From: Erythroxylum novogranatense
Taxonomy: Eukaryota > Streptophyta > Magnoliopsida > Malpighiales > Erythroxylaceae
Reading direction: 5' to 3'
Assembly: GCA_029891385.1 (NCBI GenBank)
Contig: JAIWQS010000266.1
Coordinates: forward strand, 372,001-436,000
Length of the DNA: 64,000 bases
In this document: piece after piece, positions 23,615 to 36,511 of the stretch
Numbering within the stretch: the first letter of the stretch is position 1
Layout of the letters: each line of letters opens with the position of its first letter
Notes under the pieces: model-generated
The model's input: the letters and a program-made list of their open reading frames with translations, nothing else
What the model was told of the DNA's origin: nothing
Databases searched by the model: none
Translations under genes and position numbers: made by a program

Positions 23615-26600
23615 TGTTGGACCCCGTTTTCGAGGCCCAACATTCAGACCCATATAAGTATGGAAGACCCAAAACCGAACACAACTGACCACAAGTAGAG
23701 GAACTTTTAATAGAAAATTTGGGATTGGATTTTTAATAAAAATGTTCCTCATGATCTCACGATTCTAACGCCACTGAAATCGTTCAATTCGGATTAGAAA
23801 TGAAAAAGTTATGGCAAAAATACTATCTTAAAGAAAACAGTGAAAACAGTCCCTCTACCAACTTCAGGTCAAAATTTGAAAACTTTAGAGGCTGAATTAC
23901 TGATCGGCTCCTTCATAAAACTTGTAGATTTATGTCTCTAGTTTCATTTAAAATAAGAATCGCCTCAATCCGAGCCCTATAGCTCCAGATATTTAAAAGT
24001 TAGTGAAGTATATTCAGAAAGAATCAGCCGACCTCCACACTTTGTTTCAAACCAACTTTATCAATTTAAAAGAAATAATGATAAATCAGGTGTAGAAAGA
24101 TAGAAAATTTTCTTAGGAATCAATCGCTTCGAAAATCAGCTCAATCGGAGGTCTGTGCAAAAAGTTATGGCCAAAAGAAGGGAGAGGGGTAGGTCGGCCA
24201 AAACCGACCCCCAAACGACGAGCTAGCTCGGCATGGCGGAGGGGCTAGCGACCAGCTCGTCGCTCGCAAGATGGTTGAGCGGCAACGCGCAGCTGGCGGC
24301 GCTGGTCGCTTCGCCTGCCGAGCGCCTTAGGCGCTCGCGTCGAGCCGAAAGCGACTGCTCGGCGATCCAACCTATCAGACTTCTAACCTCAATAACTTTT
24401 GACTCCGAGCTCCAAATCAGACACGGTCAGAAGCGTTGGAAAGCTAGAAGAAAAATCTACATTTTTCAAGAAGGAATTAAGGACAAACTCGGCCATTAAG
24501 GAAATCCAAATTTTACTCAAAGACCGATCGACTAGCTCTCCACAAACAGCTTCAGAACTTGCGACCTCCATAATTTTTGACCCAGAACTCCAAATTTAAC
24601 AAACTTAGTGTCTATGGAAAGGTAAAAGAATTATATACAACTTTCATGAAGACCACCGACCTATATTCCAACTCTATGAGGGTCAAAAGTAGACTCAAAG
24701 CTCTGCCTGACAATCTATCACTTGGACAGCACCTGCATTTAAATCCAACGACTCATACCTACCAATTTAACTCATCATAAATGGCTGATAAATCATCCTG
24801 GGAGAGTCCTACAGCTCTCCTATCACTCTCAAGAGATCTAAATGTTCCCATTCGACCTATACCAACCCAGAAATTTCAGACCTTCAACAATACAACTCAT
24901 AGCAATTTTTCCAGCGAGCTCTCCAAAAGTTAAAAACCCAGCAACAACTCAAAAATAACAATACTCACACACATACTATTTCAAGGCCATACACAGTTCG
25001 GAAATCAACATTTTCACAATATGGAAAGCACTAGAGCTCTCATTCACAATCCAAATCATAACAAAGATTCATGCATAGCTTTGGTTACATATTAACATAT
25101 TCACCAAGACCAAGTACATAATACCAAAAGATGAGATGCTCCATGATCAATATGCTTACAAGCTATTCCAAAAGCTAGTTACTAACTTAATACAAAAGTT
25201 TCTAGAGTTCTTGAAGTTTTGTCCGATGCCTTGCAAGGTTCCGAGTTCAACTTGAATTTGCACCTGAGGAGGGAGAATGGGGTGAGCTAACACGGCTCAG
25301 TGGCTAACATGCTTATAGCCATTGCGCAATGAGCCACACAACACATCATTAACAATCCGAAACATTAGCAGTTACATAATATACTGAAATACTCAACTTT
25401 GTCACATAAATCACAAATTACTCAACTCATCACATAAAGCATAATATGGAATCCTCTTGCAATTGAAACACATATTATGCATCATAAACACAAATAAATG
25501 ATGAAATGCACACATTTGGCTCGAGAGTTCCATAAACACGACAAAAACCGAAGTTTACCGTAAACACGACGAGTCCAGTTTTTGGATCTCGTGGGCCACA
25601 AGCGGGCTGCCGGGAGAAGGCAAAAAGGGGTCAACGTGCACGTGACTTTACGATAGAGGTTCTCTCTCGCCTAAATACAAACAAATTATGTTCACATATT
25701 CATACGTAAAGTAGCATTTTATGCTTCTTTCATTCTTTCAAATCATCAAAGTTCCATTCTTTTCTTTCAAATCATATGAATACACTTTCAATATGCTCAT
25801 AATATAACAAAGATAGCACACATAGGGCATTTGCCCACTACACAACAACTATAAACATGTTACCCACCCATCGTCGGAATCCGAAGTCAAAATTGCCCTT
25901 CCTCTTTGTCTTGAGTAGGGTTTTCTTGAGTTCCTTCAAACAAAACACATCTCCAATCAATTTCTAAATTCATAGGAAAGATCATAATATTCAGAAATTA
26001 AAGGAAAACTAATATTAACCTTAACCTAACCTACCCATAAGACATTTAAGCTAAAATAACCATAACCTTAGCTTAAAAGTCCCTACAATCCATAGATCTC
26101 AACTTTCTCTTCATCTTTCCTCAATCTCTACACAAACCCTAACTCTCATCCTACACCATTCTTAAACCTAGCTTTAGCAAAGATGAAACTTACCTTTCTC
26201 ACTTGATTTCTCTTCTTTTTCTCCTTCTTTCTTCTTCTCCACAAGCCTCCCACGATTTTCTCTCTTCCTTTCTTCCTTGGCCGAAAGTCTCTTCCTTCTT
26301 CTCTCACGTTTTCTTCTTCTCTTCTTTTCCTTAGTCTACGACACTTGCTACTTTTCTCCTCTTCCTTTAATTCATTAACTCTTCTATTCTCATCTTTAAA
26401 TCCTACCTCAAAACTACATAGTTTTGATATTGGGCTCTCCTTATCCTCTTACAAGCAACTATAATGGGCTCACCTCTAACTTACAAGCCCACTACACCTC
26501 ACCCATTAATTTCTAATCCTCCTTCTCATTCCACTTATTCCATAAAGCCCATTCTTTCCAACATTAAATCCAAGTCTTCAATTAATTTCTAACTTCTAAT

Positions 26601-26735
26601 CCCAAGCCCAACATAAAAATATTTATATAAACACATAATTAAATCAATTAAGACAAAATTAAAATAATTTAATGAATAAATCCATAAATAAATAATTAAT
26701 TAATTCAAATAAATAAAAAATTTTGGGGCCCAACA
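23615..26735 (-). repeat. 5' LTR of Tekay-type element
   Basis: This 3121-bp LTR matches 10927-14040 nearly base for base, with scattered substitutions and small indels. It carries the same GC-rich cluster (about 24215-24350). The CTTTT duplication follows at 26736. Confidence 0.93.
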
Positions 26736-26740
26736 CTTTT

Positions 26741-27110
26741 CTGTGAGAAAGTAGTGCAGATAGCTTGCAGAGGCTAAGTGTGAAAGAATACTGATTGTAG
26801 AGACTTGAAGAGGCTCGTAAAGAATACTTGTAAAAGTTGAAGAGATAGTGAAATCTCAGAAAGAACTCTGAGGACTCGACGTAGCCCACGGTTTGGGGTG
26901 AACCAGGATAAATCGTTGTGTCAACTACTCTTACTCTATCTCTCTTTTAGATTCAAGTTTTATCATTACTTAGTACGTAAACAAAGTTTTCAAAGTTTTG
27001 ATTAATTAGAATCTATCGGAAGTTCTGTAAAAGAATCTTATTTCTAACAAACAGTTTTGAAAGAATTTCAAAAAGGGGAATACACAATTCAACCCCCTTC
27101 TCGTGCATTC
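26741..27110 (+). repeat. Copia-like LTR, right part
   Basis: This continues the sequence broken at 10926. It includes GGTTTGGGGTGAACCAGG and the pyrimidine-rich phrase TTCAACCCCCTTCTCGTGC, typical of the end of Copia LTRs and the following leader. No pol sequence follows; Helitron-like debris starts instead. Classification is tentative. Confidence 0.5.
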
Positions 27111-27475
27111 TTATATCGTTTTCTAAGTATTGTATTAACGTGTGATTCACTTCATTTACAATCTTGCTATTGTCTGCACTACGCCTTCTTTATTTCAGCC
27201 ATCCTTTTTCAGTTTTTATCATCTTACTTTTATCGTCTTACTTTCGCTCCGTCTTACTTTTATATCTTCTTACTTTGACATTGTGTTCACTTCTATCGTC
27301 TGACTTTGATTTTAAAAATAACACGAAGCAATATTTCAGAAGAACTGGAAACCGAGACGAAGCAGTTACCATATTATGCCATCTAATATTACAATTCGTC
27401 AAGATACAATCTTGGTCAAGGAATTTACAATCTTCTTATTAGATCACAAGTACCCGCTATATGGACTTGTCTTGG
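27111..27475. repeat. Helitron Rep-derived debris
   Basis: The phrase ATTTACAATCTTCTTATTAG followed by GCTATATGGACT matches the Rep pseudogene near 34600-34650 (minus strand: GTTTACAATCTTCC, CTATATGGACTG). An upstream part with repeated TCTTACTTTTAT pieces is shared with 53830-54260. No frame is intact. Confidence 0.7.
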
Positions 27476-27800
27476 CAACCTGCCCGATCGATGGTCGAGG
27501 CCGAGCTATGGTTCCAAGTCGAGTTGAAAAGTAGACAGAAGCAAAAACAGACGGAAGCAAAAGGTGACGCAAGCAAAAGTAGACGATGAGCCATACACGA
27601 GAGAAAAATAATTTGCGAATTATGTAGAGTTATCTTACTGTGAGACAACCTGGTCGATCGATGGTCGAGGCCGAGCTATGGTTCCAAGGATCTTGTCTTG
27701 GCAACCTGGCCGATCGATGGTCGAGGCCGAGCTATGGTTCCAAGGATCTTGTCTTGCCAACCTGACGGAGCGATAGTTGAGGTCGATCGATGGTTCCAAG
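27476..27800. repeat. Minisatellite, 56-bp unit
   Basis: Units with GGTTCCAAGGATCTTGTCTT occur at 27681 and 27737, a 56-bp period. A separate partial unit at 27476-27515 is followed by AAGCAAAAGCAGAC-type short repeats. The unit matches 1-161 and 52540-53170. Confidence 0.88.
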
Positions 27801-28365
27801 GATTTTACCATATTATGCAATCTAATATTACAATTCTTGTAAATACAATCCTGGTGAGCGCGATTGTAAAGACGGATATTTATTTGATGAAGTATAAATA
27901 ATGATGAAAAACAGAGACGATGAAAAGCAGACCAAGAAAAGAAGAGGGAAGCTATTGAAAAGCAGAGGGAAGTTCAAAAGCAGACGGAAGCAAAAGCAGA
28001 CGAAAGTTATTCAAAAGCAGATGGAAACAAAAGCAGACGAAAGCAAACCACTTCCGAATTAAGAACTAGTTTGAGTTAGTTACAGAACTTAACTGAATAA
28101 CTGATTCTTTTAAGATTGAAGAAGGAAGATTGAAGAAGCAATTGAAGATGAAGGTTATAAAGTTTTGTTTAAAAACATTTTTGGTTTATATTAATAAAAT
28201 CAAATATGTCATGAACCGTTATTATGATTATATAAAAAAAACACGAATATATGAATCAAGTTGAATAATAATAATGAATTTAATAAACCTTAAACGAGAG
28301 GTAGATTAGAGTGAAAATCGTCTGAAATCATTCAAAAGATACCACAATGTGACATTAAAAGTTTA
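27801..28365. repeat. Helitron 3' flank: shared module and purine-rich short repeats
   Basis: At 27805 a module ACCATATTATGCAATC recurs that is also at 27366, 53997 and 54247, and inverted at about 52260-52310. Positions 27900-28055 hold irregular repeats of AAAAGCAGACGGAAGC. Positions 28064-28160 are a diverged copy of the Copia-like segment at 10665. From 28160 to 28365 it is AT-rich with nothing recognisable. The Helitron 3' terminus should lie here but I could not place a convincing CTRR end. Confidence 0.6.
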
Positions 28366-30733
28366 TCAGAATCTGGTTTTTTTCCTATTACGACGAGTGT
28401 TTGTAGTGGACTGTGCGTCTGATTGTGGCGTACATTCCGTGCTGTTGATCGGCTTATCCATTTGTGACGGCGAGTTGTGTTCAGCATCGGATAATCTTTT
28501 TTCGAGGCAATGTTTAGCCGATGAAGAAGATTCAGGATTTTTTTGGAAAATATCAGAAATGAGTATATATTAAGCAAGCGATATAAGGGGAGATCACTGC
28601 AAACTAAATGGCACATACAGAAATAATCAAAGATGATGTTATAGATAAAATCAAGATGAAGGAAGAATAAAAAGGACCTGAGATGGGTAAAAGTGAAGTC
28701 TGTTGTAGTTCATGAGCATCGATTTTGTGGCAGTAAACAACAGTAAATCGTTGCACCCCATCTGAAAATCGAGTGTTTGTTGGCTTCATGTGGAGAAGAA
28801 AGGTATCGGTTTTCAATTGTGCGTGCAGTTTCTCCAACGGGAGATCCATGTTCTTATAACGTAAAACAAAAAATCTCTATTGTCAGTGGAATAAGTACAT
28901 CAACATATTTTGTGCTGATTAAATTGGAAATGTAGATGAAAGAAGGAGGGAAAATATAACCTCATTGTAATATTTCATAGTCTCAACGGTGGTGAAGTTT
29001 AATAGTTTTTCAGTGAGGTCGCTGAAAATGGAAGCCGTTATAGTTCCGGTATCGTCGGTCAAATCCATGTCATATCGACATCTGTACAATAAAGTCAAAA
29101 TAATGAAAAAGGAAGAGTGTGGACAAAAAAGAAGTGCAGGTGACATGGACGTAAAAAAGTGATGCGAAAATTACAGAATGCACACGGAAGGAATAAGGAA
29201 CAAATGGAAGATTGCAAATAGAAGTCAGAAACCTTGGCTCTGCTGTTTGTTTTTCTCTACAGTAATTACAAGTGAAGACAACTCCAGATGCAACAGTTGT
29301 AGAGCGGAAACATTTGTTGCATGCCATATACCAAAATTTTTGCAAAATGTGCTGGAAGAAAATTTTGGCTTCAATCCATAATATCTAGGGAAAAACTGAT
29401 AAGAACATTCAGAGGAAGAAGTTCTAAATTCAATATCTCATTGGAATACGCAGATGCGATTACCTTGGGGTAGAATGTAGAGACATAATCTTGGTGATAT
29501 TCTGGCGAGATCTAGAAGATATACGAGGATTATATGTGAAGTAAGATCTTCGACTGATGAGGTTTTTCATATGGCTGTTATTTCGTTGTCCTGTAACATA
29601 ATAATTATATAGGTGAGAAAATAAAGAAATTTTAAAATTGGTATATAACTTGTGACAAAATATTACAAAGGTTCTAGGTAACATAATGGGTTACCAATTT
29701 TTGAGATCTGCAGCTTCATGTATCGGTGGGTCAACGACGATGACTGAGTCGAACCACGTTGACAATGTAACACCTAACATTTGAAGATCAATGTTTGAGA
29801 TAGAATAAAAAGGGACAGAGTAAGATGTGTTATTATGAGGAAGGAAAAAATACCGTTAAAGAAATTGAGTTTGAGCTTTGTGCAAACAATAACCGGATGA
29901 GAGTGAAGTGATTCGATAATCTGCTGGCCCTCGTTCTCAACAAAAGAATTCTAAAGCGATAGTATGACTGTTTGTTGCCTAAAAAAAGAGAAGACATTAC
30001 GAGAAGATGTTAAATTTGTTTACTTCCAACGCAAAATAGCAACAAAGATATAGACTGAGAATTACTCTTCATTCATGATAACAAATTTTTGCACAGTTGA
30101 AGCTTTTCCGTCTCTCATCACATCTTTTTTTTCAACACTTCAACGATGACGGCTAAAATATCTATCATGTGTTAAAGATTAATGTAATAAGCAACGATCA
30201 ACTTTATGGAAGATTGTATGAACAAATATATTAAGCATCTAACCAATAGATTTATGCTTGTCGTCCACATAATCCATAAGACTCTGGAAAGGTGTGAAGT
30301 TGAAAATCAGAGGGACGATTGCATCGTCTTGTGTGATAGATTCGATGACCGTGCGGCTTGTGAGAATCCACTGTATCTTCAAATATTGAGTTTGGTACTG
30401 AGGGGGAATTGATTTGACAATCACATTAGAAATGATATATTCCTGACACGGTTGTAAGATGTTCCCAATTCTTTGGATATCATTGTTGAATATGATACCC
30501 TCAACTTGCGATCCCTGTTCATTATCAAGGAATTATGGAAAGAAAAGTTGATAAAATGTAAAAGGAAGAAAGTGTAATTGATATACCTCAGAATCGCAGA
30601 AGACAAACTTTTGTCTTCTAGTCGGTGAATTAACCAAAGCAACGACCTGTTGTTTTTCTTGGACTATCACTTGACAAGACCATGATTGCTCTCCAGGGAA
30701 AATATTCTTCATCAATAAACGATTATGCATGCT
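28366..30733 (-). pseudogene. RPA70-like single-strand DNA-binding protein of the Helitron
   Basis: Conserved segments appear in RPA order on the minus strand. OB-fold A lies at about 30440-30733 (SCQVIVQEKQQ, then GSQVEGIIFNNDI), joined by a clean 72-bp GT-AG intron at 30515-30586. OB-fold B follows near 30100 (MIDILAVIVEVL, VQKFVIMNEE) and 29930 (VENEGQQIIESL). A segment near 29700-29760 reads VIVVDPPIHEA. The zinc ribbon CNKC...CNYC with the OB-fold C block DLTDDTGTITASIF is at about 29000-29330. The tail ends at a stop at 28366. A run of eight A on the coding strand near 30123 shifts the frame in OB-fold B. Plant Helitrons often carry such RPA genes, probably to coat single strands in rolling-circle transfer. 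Confidence 0.88.
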
Positions 30734-30843
30734 AAAAGAAAATGTTAGATGGTCAAGGGAAGAGAAAAAATTAATCATATAAAATTGAATGATGTGAACT
30801 GAGAAAACAAACAAGTAATATACCTTTGAGGAAATTTGATGTT

Positions 30844-33800
30844 TTATAATTTGACTAATTGAAAAATTTCACAGAAAACAATATTCCTTGTCTTTTTTTT
30901 GAAGTCTGAAGATTGAAAAGTTCCCGGAATAATAAAAACTTTAAGCGATTCAGACTTGAGCCCTTGATGAGCCATGTAGATTTGTCTGTGTGAGAATCTG
31001 AGTTAACGGAGAAAAATTCCTACATGATCAAGTGTTTGACCTTGGGATTTGTTTATGGTCATTGTAAAACACAGACGAATTGGAAATTGTGTTCTGATGA
31101 AAGGAATTCCATTTTTTTTCGTTTTTCGGAGATTGCAAAGGAACCTTAGGTATAAAAATGAATTTTCCTTTGTGAGGTCCAAAAACAATTTCAGCTGAAA
31201 TTGTATGATCTTTTAGTTGTCTGCATATCAACCTTGTTCCATTGCATAATCTGTCAGTTGGATTTAAATTTCTGAGAAGCATAATTGGACAACCTTCTTT
31301 CAGCAAAAGCTTATGTGGAGGTAGGCCTTCAGGGTTCAAAGAATTGAGAAAATCTTGATAATCAGCTTGATGTCTGCGATCAACCGTCTTGTCAAAACTC
31401 ACATATGAATGCAAATCTCCTACTAATTTTTGAATCATGATGTCATTAATTTCATTAACACCACTATTTGTTGGGCATAGCACGCATCTGTTTATCATTT
31501 GATATGGGTTGGATGAATATAAGCTTAGGTCAGGGAAGACGTTTTCCAATAACCTAGTGAGGATAATTGTATATTAGGAAAGTGTAATAGTAATCAGAAA
31601 AAGGTTACTATGTTGTTTAATGAAAAAAGAACTGACCTATTAACAGATTCATCCTTGTCGTCGTAAGGAAAAATGAGTTCATTTTGTAAACATATTTGAT
31701 CTTGTTCATCCATTGGTTCAGTGCCTTCTCCAACGCGCAATAAGAAATCACAAAAATTTGGATTTGAGATAGCTCTCATATTTGTCGTTAAATAGAATTT
31801 AGATATGTGGTGCCAGAGATGTGAATTTAGAAGACTTGCATCAATGAGTTGTTGTTTCGTTGCTTGGTGAATAACTGGCAAAGTCTGGCGAAAGTTGCCA
31901 CCAAATACAACATTTTTACCTCCAAAAGGCTTATCAGAGTTCATTATATCTTGAAGTAAGCTGTGAAATGCTTCGATGGCTTCTCGTTTTGCCATGGAAG
32001 CCTCATCCCATAAAATATGGCTAGATTCAAATATCAATTTTGCAATACTGCTTTGTTTGCTCAACTAACAAACTTTTTGCTTAGAGAAATCAAGTGGGAT
32101 TTTAAATCTTGAGTGAGCTGTCCTACCCCTTGGAAGAATTGAGGCAGCAACGCCTGATGTCGCGACTGCGATTGCAATATGTCCCTGTGATCATAAATTT
32201 GCAAGAAGAGCTCGGTATAAGAAAGTTTTTCCCATTCCCCCGGGACCATCGATAAAAAAACTTGCAATCGTTGAAGTGAGAATTGAATTCATTATTAAGT
32301 CAAATATGTGCTTTTGCTCGTTGTTTAGTTTTGATTGTAATAAGAGGTCTTCTTCATCAATCTCTATATTCATCTCACTCTCTATTTCCTTAGTCTGGTG
32401 CTGGCAGTAATCAGTACAAAATTCATGTTGAGTGAAATGATAATCAGCTAAGCTTTTTCCCATTTGTTCCAGAGATTTATTGATATCTTGAAGAGCCATC
32501 TTTGTAATATCATGAGTTGTATCGTACATGGGAAGAATAAGCATATGGTAGTCGTAAGCAGAGGTCGGTATCGTAAGTTTCCCAGAGTTCCTTAGGATTT
32601 GCGGGCGAACAATAAAATAAGAGTGTAGCAAATAACAATCTGAGCGACGTTGGCATTTGAAATATTGCAGCTTCCTCAAGTGTTTGTTGTATGTAAGAGT
32701 CAGATGCTAGCAATCCTAATTGCAGTGCAGCATCTCTGAAAGAGTTCATCTTTTGACCATCAACAGTTAACAAGTGGTCAAACGATGTTGGTCCTCTAAC
32801 ATTTGTCAACAATAATCTCAAGTAATACCTTTCTCCTTCTCCAGGGTTAGCAGTAACTAATCGTCCTATGATTTTTCTCCGCTTTCTTTCTGACCATGTT
32901 TTTGTTTTTTGATTCCAAACAAAATGTTGGGGGAAATCCGCATATAGACATTTCATTTCTGTAGCCTTTTGATTTGTTGAATTAGTCTTAAAAAATTCGG
33001 TCAGCATTGTTTTGGAGAAGTCAATATTCCTCAATAAATAAGACAAATTAGCATCTCTTACAAAGGAAACAGATTGTTGATCCGGAAGGTGAACTTGGAG
33101 TATATAGATGGATAGATTAATCTCTGCCAGGCGGAATTCATATATGCGCCATAAAGCTTCGGGGAATCAACGACCTTCTTGAAAATTTGTGATTTCGTCA
33201 ATATAAGCAATGGTTTCTTGGTCGCCAAAGCAAAAGTTTACAAGGTCGTGGCCCTTAAATACATATTTGTATAAGTATTTAACAAGCTTGACAATCGAAC
33301 ATATTTCAACATTAATGTGGCAATCAAGTAACATCAGAAGGTATGGGTTATGAGGAACCACCCATCTATTATCAACCTCATGTCTGGAAATTTTAACTTT
33401 TCTTCCATTATCTCTACGTCTATAGCACGGATAACTGTCTTCACCATGGACAGTGAAAGGAGTAAAATCCTTGGGGTAATGAATTTTGCATGCACCATTT
33501 CTCATGTAAGGGCACTGTTTGTTCATGAAACCACAAGGACCGTGGATCATATGCTTAATGACAAGAGAATATAACCGGGAATTGTGATCAGGATTAGGTA
33601 TTTCGGCTGATATGATTTGATCATAGGAATCTGGATTCAACAACTTAAATTGCGGTTGAAGTATTAGAAGCAAATGAGCATGAGGGAATCCACGCTTTTG
33701 AAATTCAATAACGTAAACAAATGCGGCAACATCTCCGAAAATTCCTTTTTTTATCAGCTCATTTTTTAGAATTTCCATTTTCTCCTGAACACTCTGGATA

Positions 33801-35722
33801 ATAAATCTGGTCTGTCTTGTGCTTTTTCGTGGAATTTAAGATTCTCTTGTATTTCCTTCCATATAGGGTTGCAAGTCATAGTGATGAAAATATCTGGTTT
33901 CCCATATTTTTGTACTAGAGCCATTGCATCCAGATAACGACGCTTCATGTCCTTTGGGCCGCATTTAAATTAAGCTGAGAGGACAACTCGCCGGCCAATC
34001 GTAGAAGCGTCAATTTGACCAACATTAACGCTATCTAAAACACCCTGCAAAATTTCGGACAGTATCTCGTTTTGTTTTTTCATATGGAAGTCAAGCCGTG
34101 ATGTTTCAATCTTTATATAAGAACCAACAACGAATTGTTGTAGCAGTCTTAAACTGTGCAGAAGCATGGATTCATCATGACTTCTGATTTGAAGCCGATA
34201 GCAGTAATACTCTTTGGCAGATACAACGCCATGTTTAGAGTTCGCTTCTTCATTAACTAGTAATAGTAAGAATAAAATGATAAATTAATTTTGCGTAATT
34301 AGACAATATTTTGGAAGGAAGGAAATAAGCAGAGAACTAACTTATGTTTTCGAGAGCAAATAATTCATCTGGTTCAGTAAAACTACATAAAGGAGCAATG
34401 CTTGTTTCATCAGAAACATTGGTGCTGTTTGCTTGTGGCATTAACCGCTTAATGCGAGGATGCCATCCTGATTCACCCCGTGGAAACAAAAGTGGGTATT
34501 GAAGTGGGTCATAACATGCATAATAAGATTGAATTCTATAGGTCGGACCTGAGTGAGTGTAGACTTGGATATAAGGAGATTTATCACGTTGTTCATCACC
34601 AGTCTCAGTCCATATAGCAGCAACTTATGATGCAGTAGGAAGATTGTAAACGCGCTGATCAAGACCTGGATAACATCTGAGAACAATCTGGTGATTTTCA
34701 AGCGACGAAATATCTTTAAGACTTCGAAAGAACCTAAAATAAGGGTTATCTTCAAGAATTGTCATAATCAACTTCAATGTACTTTCACAAAGTTTCGAAA
34801 GAACCTAGAATAAGGGTTATCTTCAAGAATTGTCATAATCAGCTTCAATGTACTTTCACGAAGTTTATCAGAACTGTTGACCCTTTGTTGTAGTTCTTCA
34901 TCAGTATCAAAGAAATAAAGTTGGATTCCAGATACTTTATTACTTGTCGACACTAAACTGTCAAGGAAATGGTAAACTTGTCCTTGAACACGAAATGTAT
35001 AAACTCCCTTTGTGTTTTTTGTGAGGTCACGATCATATCTGGCTCTATAGGAAATGAAAGCTACATTGTTATTGTATGTACGAACATTCTTTCTGAAATG
35101 TTCCGATTCTTCGTCACTATTTAGAAAGAAAGACTTTAAAGCATAAGGCATCTGAGGAGCAACAATAGAAATTTGTCCAGACGAGCAACAGAACGATGGA
35201 GGTTCAAGGTGAAATCGTTTTGCGTTACAGTATTGACAATCTGGAATGCGAGCTGATTTGTTGAGGTTCAAGAGGTAAATTCTGCAAGGATGTTAATCTT
35301 GAAGGAAAGGTGGGATGATTTATACCTTGAAACGTATAAAAACGACATTATCATTATGTGCACAAGTTAGCTCGGAAATAGACTAAATATAGTGAGAAAA
35401 AGTTACATTCATTTATGTCATGAGCATGGATATCAATACATCGGTCACGTATTTGTTGATAAGAGAGTTCATGAGTGGGTTGTTGACCGGTGGAAGGTTC
35501 GATATTAACGAAAGAATGGCGATGTTGAGGAGTAATTGTTTGCTGAAGTGTCGATGAAGCGGAAGTTGTGTTTTTTGCAGATCGACTTTCTCTACGTCGT
35601 CGTAACAATTTTTGTTTTTTCTCATTTGCCATTTCAACATATTTTTGACGTCTTCTAGCATTTCTATCCATATCTAAAAACCCGAGGGATGGACATAATA
35701 TGAACGTCTTTGATCGATCCAT
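30844..35722 (-). pseudogene. Helitron Rep-helicase (HUH Rep plus Pif1-like helicase), decayed
   Basis: The frame starts near 35722. A Cys-rich motif (CQYCNAKRF) is at about 35225. Rep motif 1 (PDIFITMTCNP) is near 33890, the HUH motif FPHAHLLL near 33680, and the double tyrosine YLYKYVFKGHD near 33260. The helicase has Walker A (GPGGMGKT) near 32240, DEA near 32010, GGNFRQTLPV near 31890 and [11 protein letters not shown] near 31050. An intron of 83 bp (31554-31636) has GT-AG ends. In-frame stops interrupt it near 34625, 33965, 33165, 32195, 32055 and 31000. Frameshifts lie near 34800 (a 71-bp duplication), 33780, 32560 and 31110. The final Arg-finger motif reads IYMAHQG instead of the usual VALSR. 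The stop is at 30844-30846, upstream of the RPA gene. Confidence 0.93.
34727..34868 (-). repeat. 71-bp tandem duplication inside Rep
   Basis: TAAGGGTTATCTTCAAGAAT starts at 34740 and again at 34811, giving two copies of a 71-bp unit with a few differences. Since 71 is not a multiple of three, the Rep frame shifts here. The first frame then terminates at 34774. Confidence 0.9.
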
Positions 35723-35749
35723 TAATGATGTTGGCTAAAAATGAATTGG

Positions 35750-35816
35750 TAGATATATATACATACATACATACATATGTATATATAGATATGTATATAT
35801 ATCGATATATATATAC
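35750..35816. repeat. ATAC/AT simple repeat
   Basis: A run of ACATACATAC and ATATATAT dinucleotides and tetranucleotides lies upstream of the Rep start. Confidence 0.9.
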
Positions 35817-36511
35817 AAACAATAAAATTTTATATATATTATAAATGATTTCATAGTAAACATGTAAAAAACAATATTTTGTTTATGATATAACAAACAA
35901 TATGTGGAAAAAATGATAATATACCGTTAAAATAACCATAGCAGAATTAAAATTTTTTTGATTTCATTTAACTACACATACCTTACAACTCGAATAATCC
36001 AGCAGAGAATAAGGAGGGACCTATAAAAATGCAGTATACATATAATCGAGAATGTAGAAAGGACAATTCGATCTATTGGATCAATAAATAAGTATAGCGT
36101 AATTTCTACAATAAATTTATTTAAGGTAAGCATGTATACCTTAGTACTTGAAGACATATATATACGAACAATAAAATTTTATATATATTATAAATGATTT
36201 CATAGTAAACATGTAAAAAAACAATATTTTGTTTATGATATAACAAACAATATGTGGAACAAAAATGATAATATACCGTTAAAATAACCATAGCAGAATA
36301 ATTTTTTTTTTGATTTCATTTAACTACACATACCTTACAACTCGAATAATCCAGCAGATAATAAGGAGGGGACCTATAAAAAATGCAGTATACATACAGT
36401 CAGAACGTAGAAAGGACAATTCGATATATTCAGATCAATAAATAAGTATAGCAGAATTTCTACAATAAATTTATTTAAGGTAAGCATGTATACCTTAGTA
36501 CTTGAAGAATG
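35814..36511. repeat. 349-bp tandem duplication upstream of Rep
   Basis: AATAAAATTTTATATATATT begins at 35821 and again at 36170, and the two copies stay collinear through AAGGTAAGCATGTATACC (about 36124 and 36478). It lies directly upstream of the Rep-helicase start, so it may be a duplicated Helitron promoter or 5' region. No gene is visible in either copy. Confidence 0.88.

Larger units (their letters stand above)
10927..26735 (-). mobile_element. Ty3/gypsy Tekay-type chromovirus element, full length, degenerate
   Basis: LTRs at 10927-14040 and 23615-26735 (about 3.1 kb each) flank an internal region with a primer site at the right LTR and a polypurine tract at the left LTR, so the element reads on the minus strand. 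Protein relics in order are gag with two CCHC-like knuckles, protease-RT linker, reverse transcriptase, RNase H, integrase and chromodomain. The chromodomain and integrase sequence fit the Tekay (Del) clade. A second insertion sits in its leader at 18771-23538. Without that, it would be about 11 kb long. Confidence 0.93.

Noticed and set aside
27057..27442. Small membrane-protein-like frames (Leu/Phe/Ser-rich)
   Set aside because: Low-complexity pyrimidine-rich Helitron debris repeated at 53830-54260, with frames not conserved between copies.
34441..34755. 104-codon minus-strand frame inside the Rep gene
   Set aside because: It is the wrong frame downstream of the 71-bp duplication; the Rep-like reading is in another frame with one stop near 34625.
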